A stretch of DNA of 64,000 bases, taken from assembly GCA_004794785.1 (NCBI GenBank), contig SJOL01001962.1, positions 950,289 to 1,014,288 of the forward strand, written 5' to 3'. Source of the stretch: Opisthorchis felineus (taxonomy: Eukaryota > Platyhelminthes > Trematoda > Opisthorchiida > Opisthorchiidae). Below are positions 24,034-35,200 of this stretch, piece after piece. The translations under genes were made by a program, and so were the position numbers. The notes below the pieces were generated by a model that saw only the letters and a program-made list of their open reading frames with translations, was not told the DNA's origin and searched no databases. How positions within the stretch are numbered: position 1 is the stretch's first letter; each line of letters begins with the position of its first letter.

Positions 24034-24447
24034 TCAAAAACCGTTCACGCTGGGATCCTTAGCGAGTTCCACCACGTCGTGCATCAGCAGCTGTGCCGTG
24101 AATGCTAGTACTTGTTTCGAGACTTCCACATATTCTAACTCCATTCTGTCCATTGTGTCCATTGCATACCCTGAAATTGCCGAGTTTTTAACCGCCGCCT
24201 GATACTCACCTGCGTTCCTTGGTGGCCTGTTTATTCACCGCTTGTGCTCACCTGTTTTGGTATACACTTCCATGGTATTTTTTCCAATGTAAAACTTTGC
24301 GCAGTCGTTATGTTTTAGTTTTATACATTCCCTAGTCTCATCGACCGGCAAGCGAACCTTGAACTGCACCAGTGCTGAGTGTAAAATTTTGCCATTCTGG
24401 AATGCATCTATAATGTTGACCATATTCAACGCTGGTGTATTTTTTCG
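24034..24447 (-). CDS. Two-exon 3' end of a nested antisense gene, unknown protein
   Basis: Exon a (24447-24252) follows a strong acceptor (cctaattttttccag) and ends at a strong donor (AACAG then GTGAGC). It reads NMVNIIDAFQNGKILHSALV, then QFKVRLPVDETRECIKLKHN and DCAKFYIGKNTMEVYTKT. Exon b (24170-24034) follows caatttcag and joins in phase (G plus GG gives Gly). It reads YAMDTMDRMELEYVEVSKQV, then LAFTAQLLMHDVVELAKDPS, and stops after NGF (TGA 24036-24034). The intron is 81 bp. Inside it, a second donor (AACGCAG then GTGAGT) would allow a 39-bp intron with an extra small exon. The helix, hairpin, helix pattern recalls prefoldin-like chaperones, but I cannot assign it. The 5' exons were not found. 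The gene lies antisense in the RNF220-like intron. Confidence 0.5.
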
Positions 24448-24449
24448 CT

Positions 24450-25240
24450 GGAAAAAATTAGGCGTTTACTCTGGTTACAGAGTCAAAGATAAACAGGGTA
24501 GGGTAGATCCCATTGAACTGGTGTTTCAGCAGCATTCGATCAGTTTGTCACCGATAAGCCTCAAGAGGATTATCTAACTTCGTGATAGCTTAATCCCATA
24601 GACTTTCAGTAGCTCCTATCAAGGTTGAGAATCTAACTACACTGTTCTCAAGCCGGTTTGTGAGGAACAGAAACCAAGTTTGTCATCACTGATCCCTTAT
24701 GACAACACAGAATGAAATGGCACAGCGACGGGAGTGCGCATATGTGAAAAAAGCTACCCAGCAAGTTGTCATCAACACGTGGTCATGGACAGCGCACTGC
24801 TGTGAACAGGCTTAGTTCAATTAACACTGGACTAATTAGCCTACTTTCACGAAAGAGGATGTTCGTATGCGCAACACCCATCATATGTGCATTCCCACAC
24901 AAAGCTGGCCTGTCACAGTTTCGGCGGTCAGTCAGACATGGTAGAAGCAGGAAAGCCTTTATCCAAGTTTACAAACACTAGACTTCACCACTGATTAGTT
25001 GCAAACAGGAGCTTGGTCACAGGCGATGCCTCCTGTTTTGTCGGCTTTTTATTTCAGCCTAGCGATCAGAACATCGAAAACCAGCTGCTTGAAGAATAGT
25101 TAGAAAAGTGGCATTATGTGTTATTTTCAACTCTTTCAATCATCAATACAGTTGATTCATGGTAGAAATTATCCCACCTAATTATGTATGTATAATAGTT
25201 TGAATCAAAGGACGTCGCTCCAGCTGTGATTCAGGAGTGT
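24450..25240. other. No gene recognised
   Basis: Probably 5' flank or intron of the nested minus-strand gene. The plus frames 24359-24577 and 24766-24981 are unsupported. Confidence 0.35.
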
Positions 25241-25244
25241 CGAG

Positions 25245-25445
25245 CGTACCCTGGTTGAGTGGTGGTGACACACTCGTGTTAATACTAGCGATGTCGCTAA
25301 CATGTTCATAGAATGTTAATAGCATGTTAGATATCCGGAGTTCGATTCTTAACTCTGCCAAATATATGGGTTTCTGATGAGCTCCATCAAGAGGAAAACT
25401 CGCGTCCGTTGATGCCCCTTCTCAGTGCAGACTCAGCAGAATAAT
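25245..25445 (+). repeat. tRNA-like SINE, family A, copy 1
   Basis: The block GATATCCGGAGTTCGATTC carries a B-box-like GGAGTTCGATTC. It is followed by a body (TGGGTTTCTGATGAGCTCC, then AAGAGGAAAACTCG) that matches the SINE at about 43600-43690 (GATGTCCGGGGTTCAAAT, then GCTGATGAGCCC, then AAGAGGAAT). The A-box side is decayed. Orientation is taken from the B box. Confidence 0.55.
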
Positions 25446-25449
25446 GGCC

Positions 25450-27715
25450 CTTGCCGAGAAGGAGGACTGTTTACATGGGAGTGGCGTGAAAACAAATTCT
25501 ACGAGTCCCACCGTGAATATAGTGTTTGGAAGACGTAACATAATGTGCCACTCAAATAAAGGAAGAATGATTACTTTCTACCAGACTTTGCAATAAAATG
25601 ATTCCAACATTTTAAAATATTACATAAATGACCGGAATTCTTGGTGGCAGAATAGGTTTCGTTCGCAACAAATTGTCCCAAGTAAATATCATTTTACGGC
25701 TACCTATATGGACGAAAACATATATACCGTTTATTGGTTTCTTATAAGTGACAGATGGTACTGTTTACAGCCATTTGAAACGTGTTGGCTGGTAAACATG
25801 AATTTCAAGTAATACGACAATATATGAAGGCTCGGAAACGGTACAACCAAAGTGTAAAAAGCTGGGTTGAAAATGGACCGTAGTTCTCTATTTTTTATTG
25901 CGGCTCACTGGTCATTCGCTCATCTCACACTTTGTTTTTTTATGATGTGTTAAAATTTGAACGCAAGTGAGTGAAAATGTCTAAGGTCTCTATCTCGATT
26001 CGCTATGGACAAGCTGGATTGATGAGCAGGACGTAAAACATTCACCTTCCTAGGCCAAGAAAGCGCGATCCGAGCGCCTCTGTACTACGGTTTGTGAATG
26101 ACACCAAGATAGACTGATGGCTATGCTAAACGTTACTTTGGTGCATGGTAATTTTTGTGAAGTCGGATGGAAGTCGCCGCTCGGAAGGTTAAAATCAAAC
26201 GATAACTCCGCAAGACAACCCGATCTAACCTTGTAGATCGGCTTGAATTTAAGGGCTTCTTTCCACAAGCTGTTGATTGCTCCTGAAGTCCAAAGAATGA
26301 CGTCAACTCTAACAGTACTACTGAGCGTCTTGTGCAGGAGTGTAGCGATGTGACCCACAGGCCTTCCCCGACGTTGTAGGAAAACCAATGGGCACAAAAA
26401 GAGGGGGTCAGCCGCGTATCCTCTCCGCGTAGAGGAAGCCTGTTTTATGCAATCTGGAATGCAAAGTTTATTCTCAGCGTGCTACCGTGTAGTTTTAGCT
26501 TCAGAATTAGAAGGCCACCGTAAATTAACATTCTTTTTATCATTATATATCATGCATACCAAAAATCAGTAGCACTTCAGTGACAATGTCTTTGTTATGG
26601 TGAGTCACATATTGTCAAAGCAGAAGTTTCCTTAAATCTAGTTATGCGAACCATATATGTTTTATAGAGAAATATCATAATAATTGGATGAGAATGGATA
26701 AAAACAGAATGCCCAAAAATAATTTGAAACGGAGGTTGGCTGAAAAGCACTCGGTGGATTGTCTTCCACTTATACTGTGGTGACGCTGACCATTTTTAAC
26801 TTGCACAAAATACTTAGTTGAGGTGGACGTCGCTTAGTATGTGGACGTTCACTGGGGAAAAAAGGTCTCCATGACTAAGCTCTGCCCTTGATTTAAGTTG
26901 TTCATGACAAATGGACTGACCCGTATGCGTTACCAATCAATTGATTGTTCTCCCAGGAGTTAACACGTCATGTGCGGGTGACGAACTCCTGTCGTTTCCC
27001 TTGTGGGTGTAACATGTGATTAGTGGAGTGGAAAATTGTTTTTCCTTGTCACCTCATTCAAGCCCTGAAGAAGAGTAACCGCGAAAGGAATTCCATGCGG
27101 AGGATCTTGAATTCGAGTGGAGGAGAAGAGCGGGTCTTTAGACAACTCATTCGCCCGAGGTGATGACGGATTGCAGCCAGCATTTATGTAGCAAACACTG
27201 AGGCGAACATTTGGTGGCAAGCTGAGAAATATCACCTTTAGGGAGACGCTTATGTTTACACATTGAATTTGGAGTATGACACTTTTCATTTAGTCGTTTC
27301 CAGAGGCAGGGTTTCGACTACACAGGTTTTACGACCACAGTGGACAAACGCATGCAAACTGCACTTTCAGATACTCTCAGAATGGCCGGTGAACACTGAT
27401 CATAAAGGAGCTGAGTGTGACCGAGTACTTACTTTCAAATTGCCGCAATTTGCAGTCTATCAAAAACTGAAAATCGTACAATTACCGTTGATCAGTCATG
27501 AGTTCCAAGAGACTTCACCACAGTTTCATTTACCTGAGAACATTACTTGGGACCTGTTTAAGGATTTTCTCGTAGCTGAGGTTTATCATTATATCTAGTT
27601 TACTGGCTTGTCCTTTAAAGGCGAATGAGACTGTGCGGAATGAATGTGTCGCATTGCATTCGTAAACTACAAATCCTAATGAGTGTTTTTTTAATGGGTA
27701 GTTCGTTTCTATCTT
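25450..27715. other. Intron sequence, unexplained frames
   Basis: A 115-codon minus frame (26050-26397) and overlapping frames at 27020-27289 (-) and 27263-27598 (+) have no domain. The latter two overlap on opposite strands. No repeat could be matched inside the window. Confidence 0.3.
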
Positions 27716-27718
27716 CAG

Positions 27719-27842
27719 ACAATGAAAACCTCCGATCCAGGTATCCATTTGTCTGTCCAATGTGCAAGGAGCGGATAGAATCAAATGACCTTGAGACCCA
27801 TTTCAATTTTGAGTTGGAAAAATTCCGATTGGAAAGTGATGA
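27719..27842 (+). CDS. RNF220: RNF220-like gene, C2H2-type zinc finger exon
   Basis: The exon is bounded by a textbook acceptor (ttcgtttctatcttcag) and a strong donor (GTGAGT, 27843-27848). It reads NENLRSRYPFVCPMCKERIE, then SNDLETHFNFELEKFRLESD. The pattern C-P-x-C, then E/D-L-x-x-H, then E-L-E matches the single zinc finger of vertebrate RNF220 (CPICQVLLRPSELQEHMEQE from memory). It enters in phase 1 and leaves in phase 2. Together with the exons at 31402 and 31656 it places this gene in the RNF220 family. No RING exon was found downstream, so the gene either continues in exons I could not see, extends beyond the window, or is truncated. Confidence 0.6.
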
Positions 27843-28789
27843 GTGAGTCACTGTGTGTATCATTGATTAGCAGATGCGGAAAACAAAGAATTGGGCTTTA
27901 TTTACGCTAAAATACGAGTAGATTATGTTGAATGTAGTTTTTGGTGGTTCAAATTTATTTCGGGTACCAGAAATATCGGCGAACGTTGTTTGACTTTTTT
28001 GAATTCTTTTTTTACTGATCCAGTAGATGGCTGGTGGCACACGCTCATCACTGTTTCCTTGAAAAAACCTTTTGCAATACAAGGCAATAAAAGTTTCTAT
28101 ACTTAAATGCAGTAAGACCGGGAAAGACGCGTTCTTCTTTGAACACATGATGCTTATCCGTAAGAAAACGATCATCTGGCTTTACTACTGAAAATATGCT
28201 AGACGTTATCGTCTTATGTGGGTATCTATGAGACAACCAGGCACAAGAAATTGGCCTAGTACACTCATTTGCATACCAATTTGGTTTTGACGGGGGACTC
28301 ACCTGGAACCCAGCTGAATCTGCTGCTTATTATGTTCTTAAGTGCACAGCTTACCAGGACGGAAGCTGGTGGCATATTTGAAGACACTTGTGAAGAAATG
28401 CGCACCAGCGTTGGAAAGCTAATACATGATCTTACTCAGTCGACCACACAATCCACTTACACATTTGACCCCAAAGTACTGGTTTTCAACCAATGATTCG
28501 TACAACCGTTGGAGGTGTGAGGTAGATAAAGTGGCACTAACAGCAAGTTGCCGCAAAATTAAATGGAACTACCTCCCAAATTTAGGTGTAATTTTTTTCC
28601 TATTGGCCGCGTGCAATTAGTCCTGAAAACGCTATCCGCTAAGACCTTTGCGTCTTTGGTGGCTGTTCGTGACAGATACGTGCATCATGTCAGAAGCTAC
28701 TCGTTTCAGAAAGAAACCATGTGGCTCAACAGCATCCCCGTATAGACTGACGGGCGTGGGTAAACTCATCACCTAATTTGCGCTGTTGC

Positions 28790-28798
28790 NNNNNNNNN
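28790..28798. other. Assembly gap (nine Ns)
   Basis: Nine undetermined bases directly next to a TA dinucleotide array. The true length of this array and gap is unknown. Confidence 0.98.

Positions 28799-28836
<38 letters not shown>
28799..28836. repeat. TA dinucleotide microsatellite
   Basis: About 19 uninterrupted TA units right after the N gap, so the array is probably longer than shown. Confidence 0.95.
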
Positions 28837-28837
<1 letters not shown>

Positions 28838-31309
28838 TTTACACTGGAAGGAGCTCGATTTAAACGAGTCACTTGGAACGACTGACTTGTAGGTCACAGT
28901 TTTAAAGGACAGATGTACAATTGTCCTCCTCGTGGGATGGTGTAGGATGGGCTAGATTTAACTGCCTCTTTAAGTTGTTCTTTTCTGAGAAAATGTCCAA
29001 AACCTGAACTACTAGTGACCTCGTTCTGGGGTTTTCTTCTCCTTATTAAAAAGAGACAAGCTTGGAAACTGTGGAAATTGGCGTTGGTTATGACGGGAGA
29101 AGGAAACGAGCATTGCACTTGCTTTAGCTAGTTTTATTTCCCAGGAAGCCGCAAACACTTATCATAAGATAAAATTAAGTTCTCCCAAGGTGCCTACAAA
29201 TGAATCTGATTTGCAGCAACATAGTGGGTCAAAATGTTATATCTCCACGTAATTCCGTAGCGTTACTGTATTAGTGCTTTTATATATAGTTGACGTCGAC
29301 TACTCTGCTTCTAGTTCTGATCGATTTTTAATCGCGTATCTTCGACTGCAATTGTCACATGTGTTCAGTCTTTTGCTCCGACTTTTTTAATCAATTAAGT
29401 GAGCTCTCTCACGTGAAATGACCTGCTGGACCTTTGCGAGTTCCACAAAGATCCAATAATACTACTTAAATATAGCAGCCTAGAAGGAGCTGTTATCGGA
29501 ATGTTCGTGCGCAAAATACTTCACATTCTGACTTTGGCTGTTTCCATGGGTCAATTTCTTTGTGAGCTGACCTGTCGAAAACTTACGTTTCAAATTATTT
29601 TATTTCTAGTCACCATAGATGAACCGATGAAGAAAAGGAATAAACTCAGCAAAAAAACTATATAACTAACCAAGTTTTTCAAAGTCATTCCCCTCCTGGA
29701 AAACGGGAGACAGCGACTTTTGTACAGAACATGACGAATCACATCGGAAATTACTAACTAGATGAATTAGCACTTTACTTTGTTCGACCATCCCTAAACC
29801 ACTCGATCCTGCCAGTTAAGTGGAAATTTTGCTCAAAAAGCAAAAGACAACTAAACGTGTAAGACCACGTTCTCATATTTCAGTTTTTGTTTTATCCACT
29901 CAGGTGGTTTTCCCAGGAGGTAACAATCACATCTTGTGGATTAGCAATTAAGAAGACGATCAGTGACCAAAAGTTTAGCCTGTAATTGCAGTGACCCACC
30001 TGGAAGAGGTGCCTTGGAAGAACCATACTTCGGTACTATCAATGAAAAATTGACTAAGCGAGACACCATACATGTTTGTTACGGTCAGCTTGTACGAGAA
30101 TTAGATTTTTCTACGTTGTTCTTGCTGTTCTTTCTCCAAAAATGTCCATATGGTGTGTGCCGGACAACTTTATCCTAGAAAACCTGACATCAGGGTTACT
30201 AGGATGCTGGAGCTTCGTTTTGCTGGATCCACGTTGGTGCAACTCACAAGGGAATAAGGAGTGAAATGATTCGAATGATTTAATAATTCCTGTTTTATTT
30301 TGGCTGCAGAAATAGCTACTTCAACTAACATCTGGTATGTGTGATGCTACAAAATTTCTCACGTTCAGACACAGTGATCTTTCGTGCTTTTGGAAGGCCA
30401 ACGCAAAGAGTGGAATCTCAGGATTGGTCTTCTAAAGTTTGAAGATTACATGGGTGAACTATCACGCCTTATTTTCCGAGCGTTTGGATTTACGTTAAAA
30501 GGTCATGACTATGCATAAAATCATGTGAACGAATCATAATGGCGCTTGACGAAGAGGTGACCTAGCATATCTCGTAGCCGTCTGGCTGCTACGATCCAGT
30601 TTAATTAGACATTATTGTCGTGCTAGTGTCAGCTCCACAAACTGCTTCCTTGTTGGAAGCGTACACACAAACATTTCTGTACTCAATGATATATTGGAAA
30701 AGATGAAGTTATTTACTACTGGGTCGTATACCAGTGCTAACTCAAAAGAGATCCCATCCCAGGAGTTTTTGGTTAAATGGTGGATTCCTAACGTAGTTCT
30801 CCTGTCGTTTGTCATGGCGATGTTTGTGTACTACCAAGACGGAAAAGCTTCCCTAGTATTGCTATAAAAATTTGAGTTGCTGATATCTGTTTGTGTCCCA
30901 ACATCATCTCCAAATATTACCTTTTTAACCGTTTTTTGTAAGCTCTTTCCGTTCGGGAAAACCATTGCACCTGTTTCACATCATCTAGTATGATTGCTTC
31001 TCTTATACATGCTTAAAGAAATACTTTCACGTCAACCGCAGAACTGGCTTGATTATGTATTTCATCCACAAACATTTTAACTCTGTGTATTCATTCGCCG
31101 AACTGCGCAATTTCATTACAAACGTTTCGTCAGCAGTCAAGGTGACACCAACAATGTATCGTAGTATAGTGAAGCGATGTGGTGCAGCACTGAAGTACTG
31201 ATGATACCATCTAAGCTGAGGATGAAACGTTTGCAGTCAAAATTCCCAGGTCAGCCAACAGAAAAACGGTTACTTAAGCAATCTCAGCCACCAACATTCT
31301 CTTTCATAG

Positions 31310-31360
31310 TAAACATTTATATGTTCCAGAGGAACAAAAGGACAATGTCACCAGCAACAA
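31310..31360 (+). CDS. RNF220: RNF220-like gene, possible 51-bp exon
   Basis: Lies between an acceptor (acattctctttcatag) and a strong donor (GTGAGT, 31361). It reads KHLYVPEEQKDNVTSN. Entry in phase 2 fits the zinc-finger exon (GA plus T gives Asp), and exit in phase 2 fits the next exon. Only one acceptor in this stretch preserves phase on both sides. The peptide itself is not conserved, so support comes from splice signals and phase only. Confidence 0.35.
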
Positions 31361-31401
31361 GTGAGTGCAGCATTTAATCGCCCGAACTCTTTTAATTAGA
31401 G

Positions 31402-31514
31402 CACTGATTGTGCAAAATCACCACCCCTTATGCTTGATACGCTTGATGAGTTGGAAAGTCAAGCAAGGTATGAAAAGTTTCTGACTGTGAAACAGCATCG
31501 AAGACAAAGACAAG
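31402..31514 (+). CDS. RNF220: RNF220-like gene, conserved middle-domain exon
   Basis: Ends at a strong donor (CAAG then GTATGT, 31515). It reads TDCAKSPPLMLDTLDELESQ, then ARYEKFLTVKQHRRQRQ. The segment RYEKFLTVKQHRRQR lines up with RYQTFLRVRANRQTR, the conserved middle of human RNF220 (from memory), which follows the zinc finger at about this distance. The intron before it (31361-31401) is only 41 bp. It must use the second of two adjacent AGs (ttagag) to keep phase. The exon leaves in phase 1. Confidence 0.55.
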
Positions 31515-31655
31515 GTATGTTATATTCATAAAGTTTTAACATTCCTGCGGAATAGAAATGCTGTCACGAATGCGCTTGGCTACAGACTCAAGCATTCGTC
31601 AAGATGGATTTAATCAAAAATGATTTCAAATAAGCAAGTGCAGCCCGCTTCTCAG

Positions 31656-31689
31656 CGCGAAGGATGAAGCTACAACACGGTAGAAACAG
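31656..31689 (+). CDS. RNF220: RNF220-like gene, 34-bp micro-exon
   Basis: Acceptor cagcccgcttctcag, donor AAACAG then GTTGCT. In phase with the preceding exon it gives A-R-R-M-K-L-Q-H-G-R-N. That matches the N-A-R-I-G-K-M-K-R-R-K continuation of RNF220 in position and basic character. It leaves in phase 2. The next exon would be expected to carry an E-W-C-G-Q-K-R motif, which I did not find in the rest of the window on this strand. Confidence 0.45.
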
Positions 31690-32450
31690 GTTGCTGTAAT
31701 CAATCTTGACAATGCTTCCAGTGTTCATCAAAAAAGGAACTTATTCACTGAAACTTCCAGCTGTACTTTCGTCGTATTTTCAGAATACATTGTATTTTTT
31801 CATGTTCTTTCTGCCAACCAAAGTTCAGTAGATAATTGCTGATTAAAACTGCTCAAAATTTCTCCTAACCTGCGGTTTGGTTACTAGAAGTTTCATGAAA
31901 TGTTTCCTCTGGATGGACCATTGCAATTAGCTTCACGAGCCACTTGAACAACATATCTATTGGGTTGGGTGGTCGCGGGCTTTTTTTTGAACCGTGTAGA
32001 AAATACACTGAAAAAACTGTAGCCGAACCGAACAACACATGAAGTGGAACGAAAGAGAAAGGTCATCAGTTATGTTCAGTTGGTGACCCTCGGTCGCCAA
32101 ACCGAAAAGTTTAATTCTCTAGTTTAGACTAACGGGTAGCCTGACTCCCTTAGAATCCACGATCGACAGCAGTGCCTTTGGCTAGGTGAAGTTTTTCAGG
32201 ACTGAGTTCAGGTGGCAGTGGTTGGCCTTGACATTCGGAGAAGTCGGTGTTAGACAAATGCCCATTTGGAAGTATAGTTGAAAAAAACTGGATGTAGGTA
32301 ACCCAGAATAAACATGACATTAATGAAGACCATCAAAAATCCGACAATTTTTGCTGACCAAAAATATGATATTTTTTGCGACCTACTGTACAGATGTTTC
32401 TTTAAAATATATCAATATAAATGGACTCAACAAAAATAAGGGAAAGTGCC
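31690..32450. other. No gene recognised
   Basis: Probable intron or downstream flank. An acceptor at about 31767-31782 (gtcgtattttcag) could give a short in-phase end (IHCIFSCSFCQPKFSR then stop), but this lacks support. Confidence 0.35.
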
Positions 32451-32453
32451 AAT

Positions 32454-35200
32454 TTATCCTCTGTAAGTGTATTCAAACTGGGTTTTCATGACCAAATTTG
32501 CTGAAGACATTATATGACAACCCACCCAGTCTTGCAGTAGCACTTCACACTTTTCATTTGTGAAGCGCATTCCAAACCATCGAGCAGAATTACTTAGATT
32601 ATTTAGTATTGTTTGCATTATGACGGCGTCAGATCCAAGAAGGGATATGTTGCTTGCGTTCTCAATATCCGTGACCAAATGCCCCGGGAGCACTTCGACC
32701 CCAAAGTCATAAGGGGCTGGTAGCGAGTCTTCAATAATCGTATCAATGATGTAGTCGAAGAGGAAAGGTGAGAGACAACAGTTTCGTTCAACATCACTTG
32801 ATGTGGTGAACTCAGACGAGAGGCCTCCGTAGACGTTTACACTTAGACAGAATTTGGCGTACAGCGCCTTCAGGAGGGTCAAGAATTTATGGGGGACGCC
32901 TTTGCTCCATAGACACTGCCATAGTGCCTGACGGTCCACAGAGTCAAAGGCAGTCAAAGGCACAACCATTGTTGGTTGCTGGAAGCAGTGTCGCTGTTTC
33001 AGAATCTGTCGGAGAGTGAAGATGTAATCGATGCATCCTCTTGCAGGACGGAACCCAGCTTGGTTTTCATGGATCTGTCTCTTCCTGTGTTCAGTCAAAC
33101 TTCGATGGATAAGACCAGAGCGGACCTTCGGCGCCACAGCTACCAGGCTGATGCCACAGTGGTTCTCACACAGCATCCGTACCCTTTTGAAGATAGAACC
33201 AACTGCCGACATACCCCACTCTGCAGGCATTTCCTCTTCACTCCAAATCTCAACAATGAGCTGCATTAGATGGGTCACCAGGTATTATTCGTCTTCTGTG
33301 AACATGGATGGATAAAGACCGTCCGGTCCTGCTGCCATCCCACGTGTCAGTGCGGACGTTTCCTACTTTGTTTCTTCTTCCGACGGGTGATTAAAGTTTA
33401 TATTCCATTCGATCGTATGCACTATCTACAAAGGGTGTGTCGAAGAAAACCAACTTAACTGTTCTTCCAAGTGTTCGGCCTATCTTTCCAGTGGACGTTT
33501 TGCGACTGAATTGTTGAGCCATCATTTTCACTTATCGTTTCACTGACCGTTGCTTTCCTAGGGCCAGTCGATCATATCAGTTGATACAGGGAACAACTGT
33601 TTCAGGTAGAAAAAACCTTTTCCATCTCCCGAGCTTTCGATGTCCACCATAGCTCTCTGTCTTTCCTTAGGCTCTTCATTATTTGACGCTTGAGGGGTTT
33701 GCTTGCGTTACCGCACTCATTGCCTGCTGGTAGGAATTTCCTGATATCAATCGACGACATCCAGTGGTCACTTGATTGTATCGGGGAAGTCGGACAGACA
33801 GCACTGAACGCCGCTAACATATCTCCTTTCATATTTTGCCATGCCTCATTCACATGCTCGGTACCAGCACAGTATTGTTTTATTGTAGGGAGTTTACTGT
33901 AGAGGGAGAGGTAGCTCCGATCGATACTGTTGAACCATGGTAGTTCTTCGAAAATGGTGGATTGGCATGCTTCTTGCTGACTTCCGAGGGTCTGAGAGGA
34001 AACGAACTGTCAGGCGTGCATGCACTATGGCCTGATCGGAATTAATTTGTGAGCCCCACAAGGAACTGCAGTCTTTAATGGTCCTTCCACAGGTGGCTGA
34101 AGGCTACGTGATCCAACTGGGTTTTTGGTTGATTTGCAGTTGGTGACCGTCAGATTATGCGATGCGAACATTTATGCTGAAAGTTCGTACTGGCGAGAAA
34201 CAGTTCATGATCGGCACACAACAGGAGCAGTCGCTCTCCTTTGTGTGTGCGACGAGCATCGACTCCGAATCGATCGCCCAAATGTGATTCCCAGGAGCTC
34301 AGACGACCGACTTGAGCATTCATATCGCCTGCAGGGATCACAATGTCAGTGCTTCTTACAGGATGGATAAGCTCGGATAGCTGCCGGTAGAAGGTATCCT
34401 TCTCAGCATCAGAACTGCAGTCCGTTGGGACATAAGCCGACACTTCAAACAGGCACCATTTTTATACCGAGAGGCGTTGAGCTTGATTGATCTGGATAAC
34501 CGGACGGCACAAAGACGACTGTTTACTGCGGTCCAATCCAGCAAAGCGCTTTCAGCTCTGGGGCTGAGTGCAACTCCCACACCACATGTTACACGAATCA
34601 TTGCTTCTGGATCACTGAACACACGGAGGGAGAAATGTGAAAGAACTGAATTCGTCGTTGGTGTACTGAGATGCATAACCACGCTCGGGTCTTGTATGTG
34701 TGTTTCGGAGAAGCAGCATACATCAGTTTTAAGGGAGTACAATTTTTCAGCGAGCATTGCCAATTTGACATAGAGTACGGACGTTAAAAGCTCCCACGTA
34801 GAAATGGTCTCGTGCATTTTGTTTATTGTTATTGTTTATTGTTAATAGGCAGCAAGGTGCGTAAGGCCCACTGGTCACAGGCAACCGTTGGACGACCGGA
34901 GTGTGTGGTTTTTACGGCCGACTTTTTGTAGCCCGTCCTTCCCCGGGGGAAGGCAGCATCGCTGCCTCCATGAATATGGACATGCTGGACACCTTACTGC
35001 CTCCACGCTCCTATCACAGATGATAGTACGACTTTACACCACACCGCCTCGTAGCACGATTACTTGTAGTACGGGGTCTCGCTGCTCTTAGTCTGACTGC
35101 TCCCCGTTGGCCCTCCCGTTGTGGTTGTACCTTGTGAAACGAAGTTCCAGCCAGTGTAGCCCACGTATCACTGCAGAACTCAAACCCGACCACCACGTAA
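32454..35200 (-). mobile_element. RTE-like LINE, endonuclease plus reverse transcriptase, subfamily 1
   Basis: Best-preserved retroelement here, read right to left. About 34820-34480 holds the start of the endonuclease (KLAMLAEKLYSLKTDVCCFS, then ETHIQDPS; E is an expected active-site residue). 34440-34150 holds SAYVPTDCSSDAEKDTFYRQ and IPAGDMNAQVGRLSSWE, the G-D-x-N motif. 33853-33602 is the linker, with WWTSKAREMEKVF. 33350-32454 is the RT: AAGPDGLYPSMF, then NQAGFRPARGCIDYIFTLRQ, then LTAFDSVDRQALW, then NCCLSPFLFDYIID, then a lost YADD box (IENASNISLLGSD), then KCEVLLQDWVG. Frameshifts at least between 34443 and 34356 and around 33300-33600, together with the missing catalytic DD, make it inactive. 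The 3' end is truncated after the LLQDWVG block. 35014-35200 may be 5' UTR. Confidence 0.85.

Larger units (their letters stand above)
27849..31305. other. Intron of the RNF220-like gene, with an assembly gap
   Basis: Holds the N gap and the TA array listed separately. Frames at 28269-28496 (+, includes LTRTEAGGIFEDTCEEMRTS) and 29963-30178 (+) look partly protein-like, but their phases do not fit the flanking exons and no family is recognised. Confidence 0.3.

Noticed and set aside
28269..28496. Exon of the RNF220-like gene (LTRTEAGGIFEDTCEEMRTS)
   Set aside because: Poor polypyrimidine tract, and no reading phase that fits the exons at 27719 and 31310.
31970..32060. Transposon terminal repeat of mariner type (TATTGGGTTGGGTGG)
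   Set aside because: No matching inverted copy nearby and no transposase-like sequence.
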